Shown here in pieces: positions 27,229 through 36,337 of a stretch of DNA of 64,000 nucleotides (position 1 is the first letter of the stretch; each line of letters starts with the position of its first letter). The DNA lies in NCBI RefSeq assembly GCF_004005995.1, contig NZ_CP034767.1, positions 124,001 through 188,000 of the forward strand, written 5' to 3'. The stretch comes from Devosia sp. 1566. Its GTDB lineage: Bacteria; Pseudomonadota; Alphaproteobacteria; Rhizobiales; Devosiaceae. The notes under the pieces were generated by a model. That model saw only the letters and a program-made list of their open reading frames with translations. It ran no database searches and was not told the DNA's origin. The position numbers were made by a program, and so were the translations under genes.

Positions 27229-27936
27229 CTATAAAGACTTCGGGCCGACTCGCTCCTCGAGTTTGGCTGCCGCTTCCTTGCGCTCGCTGTAACGGGAGGT
27301 CAGGTAGCTGGAGACGCCGCGGTTGATCAACGTGAACTTCACCAGCTCTTCCATGACGTCCACCACCCTGTCGTAATAGGACGACGGTTTCATGCGGCCG
27401 GCTTCGTCAAACTCCTGGAAGGCCTTGGCGACCGAGGACTGGTTCGGGATGGTCACCATCCGCATCCAGCGGCCCAGGATACGCATCTGGTTCACGGCGT
27501 TGAATGACTGCGATCCGCCAGAGACCTGCATAACGGCTAGGGTACGACCCTGAGTCGGGCGGATGGCGCCGCCCGGCAGGGGTATCCAGTCGATCTGGGA
27601 CTTCATTACCGCAGACATGGCTCCGTGCCGTTCCGGCGAAGTCCAAACCTGGCCTTCGGACCACAGCATGGCGTCGCGGAGTTCCTGCACCTTCGGGTGG
27701 TTTTCGGGCGCATCGTTGGGCAACGGCAGGCCGTTGGCATGAAAGATGCGGACCTCGGCGCCGAGGGCTTCAAGAAGACGCTGCGCCTCGAAGGTCAGAA
27801 GCCTGCTGTAAGACCGCTCCCGCAGTGAGCCATAGAGCATCAGGATGCGCGGCTTGTGGTCCATAACCGGGGCAGTGAGCTTGGAGAATTCCGGCACCTC
27901 GAAGGCGCCGCTGGTGATATTTGGCCGATCAGACAA
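27229..27936 (-). CDS. arsH: ArsH, NADPH-dependent organoarsenical/flavin reductase
   Basis: A 235 aa flavodoxin-like protein with [14 protein letters not shown] (FMN phosphate loop) and [20 protein letters not shown], both diagnostic of ArsH, which oxidises trivalent methylarsenicals using NADPH and FMN in the cytoplasm. TTG 27936 with GAAGGG upstream overlaps the arsC stop by 8 bases and gives the usual ArsH start (SDRPNI). An ATG at 27972 is also in frame but has poor spacing. It is the last gene of the arsenic operon. Confidence 0.92.
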   Translation of the reverse strand: MSDRPNITSGAFEVPEFSKLTAPVMDHKPRILMLYGSLRERSYSRLLTFEAQRLLEALGAEVRIFHANGLPLPNDAPENHPKVQELRDAMLWSEGQVWTSPERHGAMSAVMKSQIDWIPLPGGAIRPTQGRTLAVMQVSGGSQSFNAVNQMRILGRWMRMVTIPNQSSVAKAFQEFDEAGRMKPSSYYDRVVDVMEELVKFTLINRGVSSYLTSRYSERKEAAAKLEERVGPKSL

Positions 27937-28351
27937 GCCGTTTCCCTTCGGCGTCGATGATGACTTCGCCATCTTCCTTCGTGAACGGGCCGATGTCGGG
28001 GTTCTCCAAGATGTCGAGCACGACCTCTGATGGGCGGCAGAGGCGCGTGCCGATCGGCGTCTCCACGAAGGGGCGGTTTAGCAGGATCGGGTTTGCCCCG
28101 ATGGCATCCAGAAGCTCGTCATCCGTCTTGGCGGGATCGGCCATCCCAAGCTCCTCAAAGGGCGTATCCTTCTTGCGCAAGGCATCTCGCAGCGAGAGAC
28201 CTGCGGCGGAAACCAGCTCCACGATACGGTCGCGGCTCGGCGGCGTCTTGACGTACTCGACGACAATTGGCTCGACGCCGGACTGGCGGATCATCGCCAG
28301 TGTGTTGCGGGACGTTCCGCAATCAGGATTATGATAGATGGTGACGCTCAT
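27929..28351 (-). CDS. arsC: Arsenate reductase, glutaredoxin-linked ArsC
   Basis: A 140 aa protein: [18 protein letters not shown] with the catalytic Cys, [12 protein letters not shown], then the RPFVETP and LCRP segments that position the arginines used by the E. coli plasmid R773-type enzyme. It reduces arsenate to arsenite with glutathione and glutaredoxin. It overlaps the acr3 stop by 4 bases, so coupled translation is likely. This is the intact arsC of the operon; the other one is deleted. Confidence 0.93.
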   Translation of the reverse strand: MSVTIYHNPDCGTSRNTLAMIRQSGVEPIVVEYVKTPPSRDRIVELVSAAGLSLRDALRKKDTPFEELGMADPAKTDDELLDAIGANPILLNRPFVETPIGTRLCRPSEVVLDILENPDIGPFTKEDGEVIIDAEGKRLV

Positions 28352-29409
28352 CCGGTGACCCTCGTTTCGGTGTTGTGACGTACGGCGGGGCCGCGTTCGT
28401 ACCAGCCTTTGGAGCGGTTCACGATCCAGACGACAGACAGCATGACGGGCACCTCGACCAGGACGCCGACGACCGTCGCCAGGGCTGCACCGGAGTTGAA
28501 TCCGAACAGGGCAATGGCCGCGGCCACGGCCAGTTCGAAGAAGTTCGATGCACCGATCAGCGCGGAGGGGCCAGCGACGCAGTGCTGTTCTCCGGAGACC
28601 CGGTTCAGGTAATAGGCCAGGCCGGAGTTGAAGTAGACCTGGATCAGAATTGGCACCGCCAGCAGCAGGATGACGGTCGGCTGTGCGATGATCTGCTCGC
28701 CCTGGAAGCCAAAGAGCATGACCAGGGTCAGCAGCAAGGAGGTGATCGATATAGGCTGCAGGACGGACAGCACCCGGTTCATGGCGTCGATGCCCCCATT
28801 GGCCAGCAGCCAGCGTCGATAAAGCTGCGCGGCGATAACCGGCACGACGATGTAGAGTCCGACCGAGAGCAACAAAGTGTCCCATGGCACGGTGATTGCC
28901 GACAGTCCCAACAGCAGGCCGACGATGGGAGCAAAGGCGACGACCATGATGGCATCGTTCAGCGCAACCTGAGACAAGGTGAAATGCGGCTCTCCCCGCA
29001 CCAGGTTCGACCACACGAACACCATGGCTGTGCATGGGGCTGCCGCCAGGATGATCAGACCGGCGATATAGCTATCGATCTGCACCTCAGGCAGCATCGG
29101 CCGGAACAGCCAGCCGATGAAGAGCCAGCCGAGCAGAGCCATGGAGAACGGCTTGATGGCCCAGTTGATGAAAACAGTGACGCCCATGCCACGCCAATAA
29201 GAGCCGACCTGGCGCAGGCTCATGAAGTCGATGCGGACCAGCATGGGGATGACCATGAGCCAGATCAGCACCGCCATGGGGAGGTTGACCTGGGCGTACT
29301 CGAACGAGCCCAGCCCCTGGAACACGGCAGGGAAAAAGTGGCCAGCGGCGATGCCCACAACGATGCAGGTTGCGACCCAAAGCGTGAGGTAGCGTTCGAA
29401 GATGGACAT
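28348..29409 (-). CDS. acr3: Arsenite efflux permease ACR3
   Basis: A 353 aa permease with about ten membrane segments. It starts at ATG 29409 (MSIFERYLTLWVATCI), the normal ACR3 start; a longer open frame is ignored. AAPCTAMVFVWS holds the conserved Cys of the fourth helix needed for arsenite transport, and VYFNSGLAYYL is the helix-9 region. It extrudes arsenite using the proton motive force. It lies between the broken arsC and the glutaredoxin-type arsC, with ATGA overlap to the latter. Confidence 0.94.
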   Translation of the reverse strand: MSIFERYLTLWVATCIVVGIAAGHFFPAVFQGLGSFEYAQVNLPMAVLIWLMVIPMLVRIDFMSLRQVGSYWRGMGVTVFINWAIKPFSMALLGWLFIGWLFRPMLPEVQIDSYIAGLIILAAAPCTAMVFVWSNLVRGEPHFTLSQVALNDAIMVVAFAPIVGLLLGLSAITVPWDTLLLSVGLYIVVPVIAAQLYRRWLLANGGIDAMNRVLSVLQPISITSLLLTLVMLFGFQGEQIIAQPTVILLLAVPILIQVYFNSGLAYYLNRVSGEQHCVAGPSALIGASNFFELAVAAAIALFGFNSGAALATVVGVLVEVPVMLSVVWIVNRSKGWYERGPAVRHNTETRVTG

Positions 29410-29413
29410 GGTT

Positions 29414-29852
29414 CTACGCGGCCTTCGACGACTTGGTGGTGGTGCCGTCCATTGCTCCGATGCCTTCAAGCCTCGAGTTCAATGCCATGCGATCGATGCT
29501 GGCGATCGGCAGGTTGATGAAGGCGCCGATGCGGTTGCAAAGGTACCGCAGGGCATCCCCAAACGCGGCCCGCTGCTTGAACTCGGGGCCGTCAACCGCT
29601 GCGGGATCTTCGATGCCCCAGTGGGCGGTCATCGGCTGGCCGGGCCAGATCGGACAGGTCTCGCCGGCGGCGTTGTCGCAAACTGTGAAGATAAAATCCA
29701 TCTTGGGCGCGCCCGGCACCCTTCGGCGTCGAACCGGCGGAGTATGCCTGGAAGCGGCCGCTGCCTACATGGTTGAGGATAGCCTCGCCCAGGATGGAGC
29801 GGGCCGAATTGCCAGTGCAGAGGAATAGGACGTTGTAGACGCGGTCAGACAT
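29414..29852 (-). pseudogene. arsC: Thioredoxin-type arsenate reductase with internal deletion
   Basis: The N-terminus reads [21 protein letters not shown] (the PTPase-like P-loop) to [10 protein letters not shown]. The remainder ([34 protein letters not shown] and on) continues in a different frame from about 29715. In related ArsC-type proteins roughly 23-24 residues separate these two parts, so about 70 bases are missing here with a frame change. A second catalytic Cys region falls in the lost or shifted part. The glutaredoxin-type arsC downstream probably covers the function. Confidence 0.85.
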
Positions 29853-30201
29853 GGCTCGTCTCCATGGGAGAGCAGCACGGGGTGAATTCGGCGACTAGGG
29901 GTTCGCACAGTTCCGGGCGACCCCCGCAACAGTCCTGCACCAGAAAGCTCGCGATCTCGCGCACGCGTTCCACTACGGCGCGGTAGACGATCGAGCGACT
30001 ATGCCGTTCCGACTCAACAAGCCCAGCTCGCGCCAGAACCGCTAGATGCGACGACATCGTGTTCTGCGGAACTCCCAGGCGCCGCGCGATCTCCCCTGCC
30101 GGAAGACCATCCGGCTCGTACTCCATCAAAAGACGGAACGTTTCGAGGCGTGTTGCCTGCGATAAGGCAGAGAAGACGTCGATGGCTGCACGTTGTTCCA
30201 T
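29845..30201 (-). CDS. arsR: ArsR family arsenite-responsive repressor
   Basis: A 118 aa winged-helix protein ([46 protein letters not shown]). Instead of the ELCVCDL site of plasmid ArsR it has CC-x5-C ([10 protein letters not shown]) plus a terminal CC. This matches the C-terminal three-cysteine arsenite site known from Acidithiobacillus ferrooxidans ArsR. ATG 30201 fits the family start; an in-frame TTG at 30237 would extend it. It overlaps the broken arsC by 8 bases. It represses the operon until arsenite binds. Confidence 0.92.
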   Translation of the reverse strand: MEQRAAIDVFSALSQATRLETFRLLMEYEPDGLPAGEIARRLGVPQNTMSSHLAVLARAGLVESERHSRSIVYRAVVERVREIASFLVQDCCGGRPELCEPLVAEFTPCCSPMETSHV

Positions 30202-30237
30202 ATATCTAGCATTATGGATTAACTGGTTCTCCGTCAA
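30202..30237 (-). promoter_or_regulatory. Probable ars operon promoter
   Basis: TTGACG (30237-30232) and CATAAT (30216-30211) are separated by 15 bases, and the arsR ATG lies only 9 bases beyond the -10. No ribosome binding site precedes that ATG, so the transcript could be leaderless or nearly so. The short spacing makes this tentative. Confidence 0.35.
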
Positions 30238-30375
30238 GTATACTTACGCCGCGACCCTGGTGCGGAAACATTTGGACTGATGTGTTGGCTATCTCGTCGC
30301 GGCCTTGACCGTGCTGGTGCATGGGCTCAGGCTGATCCGCGCCATTGGCGCCATTTCTGCTGATCGGAGCAATGC

Positions 30376-30879
30376 ATGAACTGGACCGGAATGTTCTTCC
30401 AGGACTGGCAAGGGCTCATTCGCACCTTGGTCGTCGGTGTGCTGGCCTATGGTACGATTGTGCTGTTCCTGCGCATCTCGGGCAAGCGAACGCTGGCTAA
30501 GCTCAACGCCTTCGACCTTGTCGTTACCGTTGCACTCGGCTCAACGCTGTCTGCCATTCTGCTCCAAGAGTCCATTGCCCTGGCAGAGGGTGCCTTGGCT
30601 CTGGGGCTGTTGATCCTCATGCAGTTCCTGGTTACCTTTGCCTCCGTCCGGTGGCGACCTTTTGCCAAGGTGGTCCGCTCCGAGCCGACGCTGCTGGCCC
30701 GAGACGGAGCCTTTTGTTCTAGGGCAATGAAGCGCGAACGGGTGACCGAAGACGAAGCGCTCAGCGCCATCCGCTCATCGGGGGCCAGGGGCATCGCCGA
30801 GGTCGAGTATCTAGTGCTGGAGAGCGACGGCACGATAAGTGCCTCATTGCGCTCGGCCGCCGCCAAGGATCCTGCATGA
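30376..30879 (+). CDS. DUF421 (YetF-like) membrane protein
   Basis: A 167 aa protein with three membrane segments, then a small soluble domain. LRISGKRTLAKLNAFDLVVTVALGSTLSAIL is the DUF421 core. The C-terminal part (RVTEDEALSAIRSSGARGIAEVEYLVLESDGTISA) matches the YetF soluble fold. The family is widespread with no firmly assigned biochemical role; a stress or envelope function is often supposed. It overlaps the DUF2254 gene by 4 bases, so both were one operon. Confidence 0.88.
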   Translation: MNWTGMFFQDWQGLIRTLVVGVLAYGTIVLFLRISGKRTLAKLNAFDLVVTVALGSTLSAILLQESIALAEGALALGLLILMQFLVTFASVRWRPFAKVVRSEPTLLARDGAFCSRAMKRERVTEDEALSAIRSSGARGIAEVEYLVLESDGTISASLRSAAAKDPA

Positions 30880-31895
30880 GTCAGGTTTCGTTCTATCTCC
30901 GGCGCTTGCTGCGCAAAATGTGGTTCTTGCCAGCAGTATTTTCCGCGCTCGCCGTGCTCACGATCCTGGCAGCGTTTTATCTGGCGCGCTGGGCACCCGA
31001 GGAGCTGCCCTTCACCATCACCCAACAAGCTGTGCAATCCATACTGGAAATCCTTGCGACCAGTCTGTTGACGGTGTCGGTGTTTGCGCTTTCCACGCTG
31101 GTTGCTGCGTTGTCGTCGGCTTCTGCATCTACCACGCCGCGCGCTGCTCAGCTCATCGTGGGAGATCGATCTGCCCAAACCTCCATATCCCTTTTTATCG
31201 GTGCATTTCTGTTTTCCATCCTGGCGATCCTTGGGCTATCGGCAGGTATCTATGGCTCGGCGAGCCGAATGCTCCTGTTTTCCGTCACCTTGGGCGTTGT
31301 TGCACTGGTGGTTGTGGCCCTTATTCGATGGATAGCTCAAATCTCGGACATTGGGCGAGTGGGACATACAATCGATCGGGTCGAGACTGCCACGGCTCAT
31401 GCACTGCGCACCCTTGAGGAACATCCACTGTTCGACTGCCGCTTATTGGAAGGAGAGCCTGAAGGGGTACCAGTCAGCACTGACAAGCTCGGATACATCC
31501 AGCACTTCGACGCAAAACGGCTGCAAACGCTCGCTGTCGAGCATGATCTTCAGATTGCTGTCACTGCACGTCCGGGATCGTATGTGTCAGCGGCACGGCC
31601 GCTCATGATGGTGGAAGGTGAACTCAACGAGGAGCTAAAAGCGGAACTGATCAGAGCTTTTGTTGTGGGCGGCCAGCGGAGCTTCGACAGCGACCCGAGG
31701 TTCGGCCTGGTAGTCCTTGCCGAAGTCGCGGATCGGGCGCTCTCGCCAGGGGTGAATGATCGGCCACCGCCAGACACGTCAGCCGGACCCATCCCGGGCC
31801 ATGCCTCCTGGCACGCCGTTCAATCCACAGCAGGAGGAGTAGTATCGGCAGGTCCAACAGGGTGTAGAACGCGAGAAGGAAGCCGTAGGACCTGA
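30876..31895 (+). pseudogene. DUF2254 membrane protein, 3' end replaced
   Basis: The first ~295 residues are a DUF2254 protein: four membrane segments, STLVAALSSASASTTPRA, a soluble part and the conserved FGLVVLAEVADRALSPGVND. Family members are normally above 400 aa and continue with a DPxTA-like segment. Here homology stops at about 31760 and 44 unrelated, Pro- and Gly-rich residues follow. The replaced part is the antisense of another truncated gene, so a deletion or inversion joined two gene ends. Likely inactive. Confidence 0.75.
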
Positions 31896-32235
31896 TGTCC
31901 TCCAAGCTCCCCGGTTTGGGGTTACCGCCGAACGTGAACAGCAAGACACTGCCCACTATCATCACCGCGCAATGGAGATGCATTGCCTTTCGGGTGAAAT
32001 GACGCGATTCCAGCCGCCGCCACCACTCGTATGCGGTTGCAATGAACAACACGGCGAACGGCGAAACGACGAACCCTGCCGTGAACAAGACGAGGCCGTG
32101 GGGAGCGGGGATGGTCCACCAGACGAGATGCCAAGTCCAATACGCGCACCAGGCACAGGCAAGCAGCCAGAGTAAGGAAGGGATGCCTCGGAAGGCGGAG
32201 ACGGGGCGGAAGTCGCGGCTCACGTGGTTGGACAT
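31761..32235 (-). pseudogene. Truncated multi-pass membrane protein
   Basis: From ATG 32235 the protein reads as an integral membrane protein with about four hydrophobic segments (LLWLLACAWCAYWTWHLVWW; LVLFTAGFVVSPFAVLFIA; LHCAVMIVGSVLLF; AFYTLLDLPILLLLLWI). At about 31761 it runs into the antisense of the DUF2254 gene, so its C-terminus is lost. It was not recognised as a named family. It appears to be a remnant left by the same rearrangement. Confidence 0.6.
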
Positions 32236-32497
32236 CGCTCGACCCACTTCGGGGACCGATACACTAAACTAACCATTCGGACCGCGTATCCTCCGAGCCC
32301 GAGTGGCCGGGCAACTACGCGGGGAATCGGATTTGGTGTTCTCAGGTTGTCACCTTTTATATACGACGGAGCAGTATTGTCTGGTGGTATATAGGCAGGT
32401 AACCTTTTGATATTTTAAGTTGTGACGACAATCACGCCGCCTAAGAACAGCCCACCGGGAACATACGATGCCGAAATTGCGCCTGTAGTTGCTCGGC

Positions 32498-32899
32498 ATG
32501 TCGGTCCTCGTGGGCATGGGCAGTACGGTCGCCCGAGCCTCCATGGACCTGCAGTGCCCGGCGGCTACCAGGCAGGAGTTCGAACGCGTTCTGGTGGATG
32601 ATGCAGAGATGGTCCCGCAATCCGGAGGCGCTTACCGCGGGCCGGACGGGACGGTCTTGACCACGCAAGATTACGAGCGGTTCTGCCTGAACGAGAGTGA
32701 TGCCGGGGTGACCCTCCTCATGGTCGAGACCGACGGCGACTTCGTGGTCATCGGCGTGCGGTTCGGTGCCGATCGCGCGGACGCCGAGCGGCTGCTCGAG
32801 GAAGAGGTGCAGTCCAATGCCAGGTTACGGGGCGTCAAGACTCTTGCCTATCTCACTCCCACCTACAAGGTCGTCAACCTCACGTCTGTGGGCGAATAG
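32498..32899 (+). CDS. Hypothetical exported protein
   Basis: A 133 aa protein with a short hydrophobic start (SVLVGMGSTVARAS) that may be a signal peptide, then a soluble acidic domain with two cysteines (LQCPAA, ERFCLN) that could form a disulfide. ATG 32498 is chosen because an upstream in-frame stop leaves only this or a TTG three codons earlier. No recognised family. It stands alone between a truncated gene and the repeat-bearing spacer, with ordinary high-GC codon use. Confidence 0.55.
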   Translation: MSVLVGMGSTVARASMDLQCPAATRQEFERVLVDDAEMVPQSGGAYRGPDGTVLTTQDYERFCLNESDAGVTLLMVETDGDFVVIGVRFGADRADAERLLEEEVQSNARLRGVKTLAYLTPTYKVVNLTSVGE

Positions 32900-33201
32900 T
32901 GCCGGAAACCAACCCTGGGGCCACTGTCGCTCGCCCGGGCCTCTGATGAGTGCCAGGCTGCTAGCGCAACAAGACGAGGAAAGCTCCGCGCATAGTTACC
33001 TCAAAGTTTGGCATCGCTTCAGCACTTTGACCATCTTAAAGGAGGCATAAGACTGGCTTCGCAACGGTCACCTATAGCATAACTCCCCCGAAAGCCGACT
33101 GTCCGCAACCCACCCCGCTACCGCCCGGGAGCATCCGACCCAATCTCTGTCATACAGAGTGGGCGTGATAACTCCCAGAAGCGGACTTTGCTGTTCCAGG
33201 G
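32900..33201. other. 302-base intergenic stretch with repeat copy
   Basis: No gene supported. It holds the dispersed repeat at 33090-33116 and a related CCCAGAAGCGGAC motif near 33175-33187, close to the 3' end of the TetR gene. Confidence 0.45.
33090..33116 (+). repeat. Dispersed intergenic repeat copy
   Basis: GAAAGCCGACTGTCCGC then AACCCACCCC, near-identical over the last 20 bases to the minus-strand copy at 14970-14996. Confidence 0.55.
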
Positions 33202-33813
33202 TTAGATTGGCGATGCCCGGTCGGTGGCCGGTACTTTGCAGACCGCCGCTATGGCGTCGTGGCTCGCCTCCAGAACCTCATCTGCAAGCGCCTTGTCGGC
33301 TTTCGCGACCGCACGCGACACCGCAATGGCCCCGATCTGGGCGGCGCTGGCGGCAACGGCTAATTGGCGCCGCTCGCTCGTAGTCAGCGAAGGCTCAAGC
33401 GTTTGCTCAAACATTGCCACCACCTCCTCGAACGCATCTGCGAACCTTTCGCTGATGGCGTCACCCTGACGAGCAATCTCGCTGGCCGAGGCGGACATCG
33501 GGCAGCCGGTCTCAAGCCGGTCGCGCGTTCCCTTGGAGAAGAGGCCCTTGAGATATTCGTCGAACGAACTGGTGTGCGCTTGCTCCAGTACTCGCGTCTC
33601 AGCCACGTTGGCTTCGAAGCCATAAGAGAATGCTTCGGCAACGAGTGCTTCCTTTGACGGGAAGTGGGCGTAAAGCGCACCATGCGTCAACCCGGCGGCC
33701 TTGGCGACCTCTGCCACGCCTACGCCATCTATACCCCGCTGCCGGAACAGTTGGCTGGCCGCGTGCAACAGGGCCTTTCGGTTCTCGGCCGACTTCTCCT
33801 TTGAAACCCGCAT
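33202..33813 (-). CDS. TetR family transcriptional regulator
   Basis: A 203 aa protein. ATG 33813 gives the usual short lead before the helix-turn-helix (RKALLHAASQLFRQRGIDGVGVAEVAKAAGLTHGALYAHFPSKEALVAEAF). The C-terminal half is an all-helical ligand domain of the TetR_C type with one cysteine (ETGCPMSASASE). It is divergent from the aldo/keto reductase at 33975, with 161 bases between them, and most likely represses that gene and the SDR that follows. The inducer is unknown. Confidence 0.9.
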   Translation of the reverse strand: MRVSKEKSAENRKALLHAASQLFRQRGIDGVGVAEVAKAAGLTHGALYAHFPSKEALVAEAFSYGFEANVAETRVLEQAHTSSFDEYLKGLFSKGTRDRLETGCPMSASASEIARQGDAISERFADAFEEVVAMFEQTLEPSLTTSERRQLAVAASAAQIGAIAVSRAVAKADKALADEVLEASHDAIAAVCKVPATDRASPI

Positions 33814-33974
33814 TTTCAACACCTCTGAACTTCGTGTCGTGATTTTAGTTGCATGCGCAACCAAAGTCACTAGGATTGTGACCGCAATCAAAAACGCTCG
33901 CTGCTGTGGCGAAAGGCCTCTCCTGAACCGGAGACGGCCCACACTTGATCGCGCAACTACGAAGGAATGACACT

Positions 33975-35027
33975 TTGCGATATAAAATCTTTGGCAGACA
34001 CACCGGCCTGCGGGTTTCCGAGCTTGTTTTGGGAACGGCCAATTTCGGCATGGCCTGGGGCCACGGCGCCGGCCCGGAAGAAGCCCGGCGGATATTGGAC
34101 ACTTATGCCGACCAGGGCGGCAATTTCCTCGATTCCTCCAATGGGTATCAGGGCGGCGAGTCGGAGGAGTTTCTCGGCGAGCTGTTGGAGGGCCGGCGAG
34201 ACGATTTCGTTGTTTCCACCAAATACGCCGTTCAGACTGATCCCAGCTCGGGCGTTCTGGTCACCGGCAACAGCCGCCAGGCAATGGTGGCCTCGGTAGA
34301 AGCAAGCCTCAGGCGCCTCAAGACCGACCGCATCGATCTCTATTGGAACCACGTCTCGGACGGCGTCACCCCGCTTGAGGAAATCGTGCGCGGCTTCGAC
34401 GACTTGGTCCGGGCGGGGAAGATTCTTTATGCCGGCCTCTCCAATTTCCCGGCCTGGCGTGTTGCGCGGGCGGCAACGATCGCCGAGCTGCGCGGCGCCG
34501 TTCCCATCGCTGGCATCCAGGTCGAGCATAGTCTGGTCCAACGAGCTACCGAACAGGATCTTATCCCTACCAGCCAAGCGTTGGGCATCGGGGTGGTGGC
34601 CTATTCGCCGCTTGGCGGGGGCGTGCTGACAGGTAAATATCGTGCAGGCAAGAGCGACAGCCGCCGAGACGAAGCTTGGGCTGGCGCCGGATTCCAGCCC
34701 GAGAACAGCCCGCAACGGACCGCCATTATCGACACCCTGCTCGCGGTCGCAAAGGAGGCGGGCGTGACCCCTGGTGAGATTGCTATTGCCTGGGTCGCCA
34801 AAAAAGGATCCCTGCCCATCATTGGGCCGCGCACGCTTGAGCAGCTGAAAAGCAATCTCGCTGCGGCAAAAGTGTCGCTGTCACCCGAACAGATGGAGCG
34901 CCTCGATGCCGTGAGCGCCCTTCCGCTGGCCTATCCTTACACAGTGCTCGATGACCCCCGCATCAAGGGTCTGATCACCGGCGGTAAAGACGATCAAATC
35001 GACCCTCCGCCCTATCCAGTCGCCTAA
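33975..35027 (+). CDS. Aldo/keto reductase
   Basis: A 350 aa protein. TTG 33975 follows GAAGGA at proper distance and yields the family start (RYKIFGRHTGLRVSELVLGTANFG). Active-site features are FLDSSNGYQGG (D and Y), STKY (K) and LYWNHV in place of the common H-x-D context. Longer than the average AKR owing to loops around residues 230-250. Probably an NADPH-dependent aldehyde reductase. It is controlled by the divergent TetR regulator and followed by an SDR, a common pairing in electrophile-response clusters. Confidence 0.87.
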   Translation: MRYKIFGRHTGLRVSELVLGTANFGMAWGHGAGPEEARRILDTYADQGGNFLDSSNGYQGGESEEFLGELLEGRRDDFVVSTKYAVQTDPSSGVLVTGNSRQAMVASVEASLRRLKTDRIDLYWNHVSDGVTPLEEIVRGFDDLVRAGKILYAGLSNFPAWRVARAATIAELRGAVPIAGIQVEHSLVQRATEQDLIPTSQALGIGVVAYSPLGGGVLTGKYRAGKSDSRRDEAWAGAGFQPENSPQRTAIIDTLLAVAKEAGVTPGEIAIAWVAKKGSLPIIGPRTLEQLKSNLAAAKVSLSPEQMERLDAVSALPLAYPYTVLDDPRIKGLITGGKDDQIDPPPYPVA

Positions 35028-35039
35028 GCGAGGGAAAAA

Positions 35040-35065
35040 GCACGGCTTATCACCCAAAGCCGTGC
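35040..35065. terminator. Hairpin with T-run on the minus strand side
   Basis: A perfect 9-base stem (35040-35048 with 35057-35065) in the gap between the aldo/keto reductase and the SDR. The five A bases just before it mean that a minus-strand transcript would end in TTTTT, yet no minus-strand gene ends here. In the plus direction it is only a hairpin. Confidence 0.45.
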
Positions 35066-35138
35066 GCCTCGCGCCACGCTTACCCCCAACATCGATGTTA
35101 AGTCGCCGTGCTTGGGCGCGCGCGACAGGAGAAATACC

Positions 35139-35891
35139 ATGGACGATCTTTCGTTCGCGACCGCCCCGAGCGTGAAGCTCAATGGCAAGCACGTGCTCAT
35201 CTTCGGTGGCACCTCAGGCATCGGCCTGGCAACGGCCAGGCAGGCCAAAGCCGCAGGTGCCATTGTGACCGTCGTAGGGTCTGATCCGGCACGCACCCAG
35301 AACGCTGCAACAGAGCATGGCTTTTCCGACTGGCGGGCCGCAGACATCGCCGATCCCGACGCCATTGGGCCGGCGCTCTCCTCCATCGGCACCGTCGATC
35401 ACTTGGTCCTGCTTGCCGGATCATTCATTGTGGGCACGCTGTACGACACCGACATCGCCCTGTTTGGCCGTGCATTCGATGAGCGTCTGTGGGCTGCGGT
35501 TCACATTCTGCGAACCCTTGGAGATCGGCTGGCTTCGGACGCCTCGATAACCTTCGTGTCCGGCGTGGCGGCGGACCGACCCAGTGGCAACGGCACGGCG
35601 ATCATCGCTGCTGCCAGCAAGGCCGTAGAAACTCTGGGGCGGGGGCTTGCCCAGGAGCTCGCTCCGCGTCGCGTTAACACCATTTCGCCGGGCCCTATCG
35701 ATACCCCCATGCTGAGCAAAGCCCTTGGCGAGGGACGCGACGCCTTTGTCGCAGGCCTGAAAAAGCAACTGCCAGTAGGTCGTCTAGGCACTGCAGACGA
35801 AGCTGGTAACGCCATCATTTTTCTGATGTCCAACGGCTTTATGACCGGCGCCACCCTCAATATCGATGGCGGTATGATCCTTACGTCGTAA
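35139..35891 (+). CDS. SDR family oxidoreductase lacking the usual catalytic Tyr
   Basis: A 250 aa Rossmann-fold protein with an NAD(P) loop GGTSGIGLATA, a cofactor segment SPGPIDTPM and a GGxTADEAGNAIIFLMSN-like end (RLGTADEAGNAIIFLMS). ATG 35139 follows AGGAG. In the YxxxK motif the lysine is present (AASKAVE) but the position four residues earlier is Ala, not Tyr, so classical hydride-transfer chemistry is doubtful. Similar Tyr-less SDRs exist and their activity is unclear. It is probably co-transcribed with the aldo/keto reductase. Confidence 0.82.
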   Translation: MDDLSFATAPSVKLNGKHVLIFGGTSGIGLATARQAKAAGAIVTVVGSDPARTQNAATEHGFSDWRAADIADPDAIGPALSSIGTVDHLVLLAGSFIVGTLYDTDIALFGRAFDERLWAAVHILRTLGDRLASDASITFVSGVAADRPSGNGTAIIAAASKAVETLGRGLAQELAPRRVNTISPGPIDTPMLSKALGEGRDAFVAGLKKQLPVGRLGTADEAGNAIIFLMSNGFMTGATLNIDGGMILTS

Positions 35892-36337
35892 CCGGGAAAG
35901 CAAGCGACCTGACCGGGCGTTGTGACTCGGCTCCATCGCAAACGGAAATCCGATCACAATCCCATTACCAATCTGCTCAAGTCCGCTTTTGCAGTTGCGG
36001 GCCGATTAGCAGACGGTCAGCAAACCACCCCAATCCTGACGCCAATGCCGGGGAAGCGTTTGGTCAGTCTCTTACACTTCAAGAAAAATCATGTTCCAGC
36101 TGCGATCATGTTCTGCGGCACGCGCCTGCGCTTCGAAAAGCTTCAAGCCTCGCAGCAATCTTCATCCACTTCTTTTGGGTTGGTTCGATGTCATCGGCGA
36201 ACTCCTTTGGGTATGCCGCCCTGTGGCGACATACCCCTTTGCGAGCATTGACTAGGTGGTCTGCCTCGGTGCTTACGGAGTGGTGCAGCCGATATGCATG
36301 CCGAAGCCACCACCCGGTAACGCGATGTTCGTTAGGC
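35892..36337. other. 446-base intergenic stretch with repeat copy
   Basis: No gene, RNA gene or terminator with T-run was recognised. The dispersed repeat lies at 36005-36032, and CAAGTCCGCTTTTGC just before it (about 35980) resembles the reverse of the GAAGCGGAC motif. Confidence 0.45.
36005..36032 (+). repeat. Dispersed intergenic repeat copy
   Basis: ATTAGCAGACGGTCAGC then AAACCACCCCA, the fifth copy recognised; differs from the 14970 copy mainly at three positions. Confidence 0.5.
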
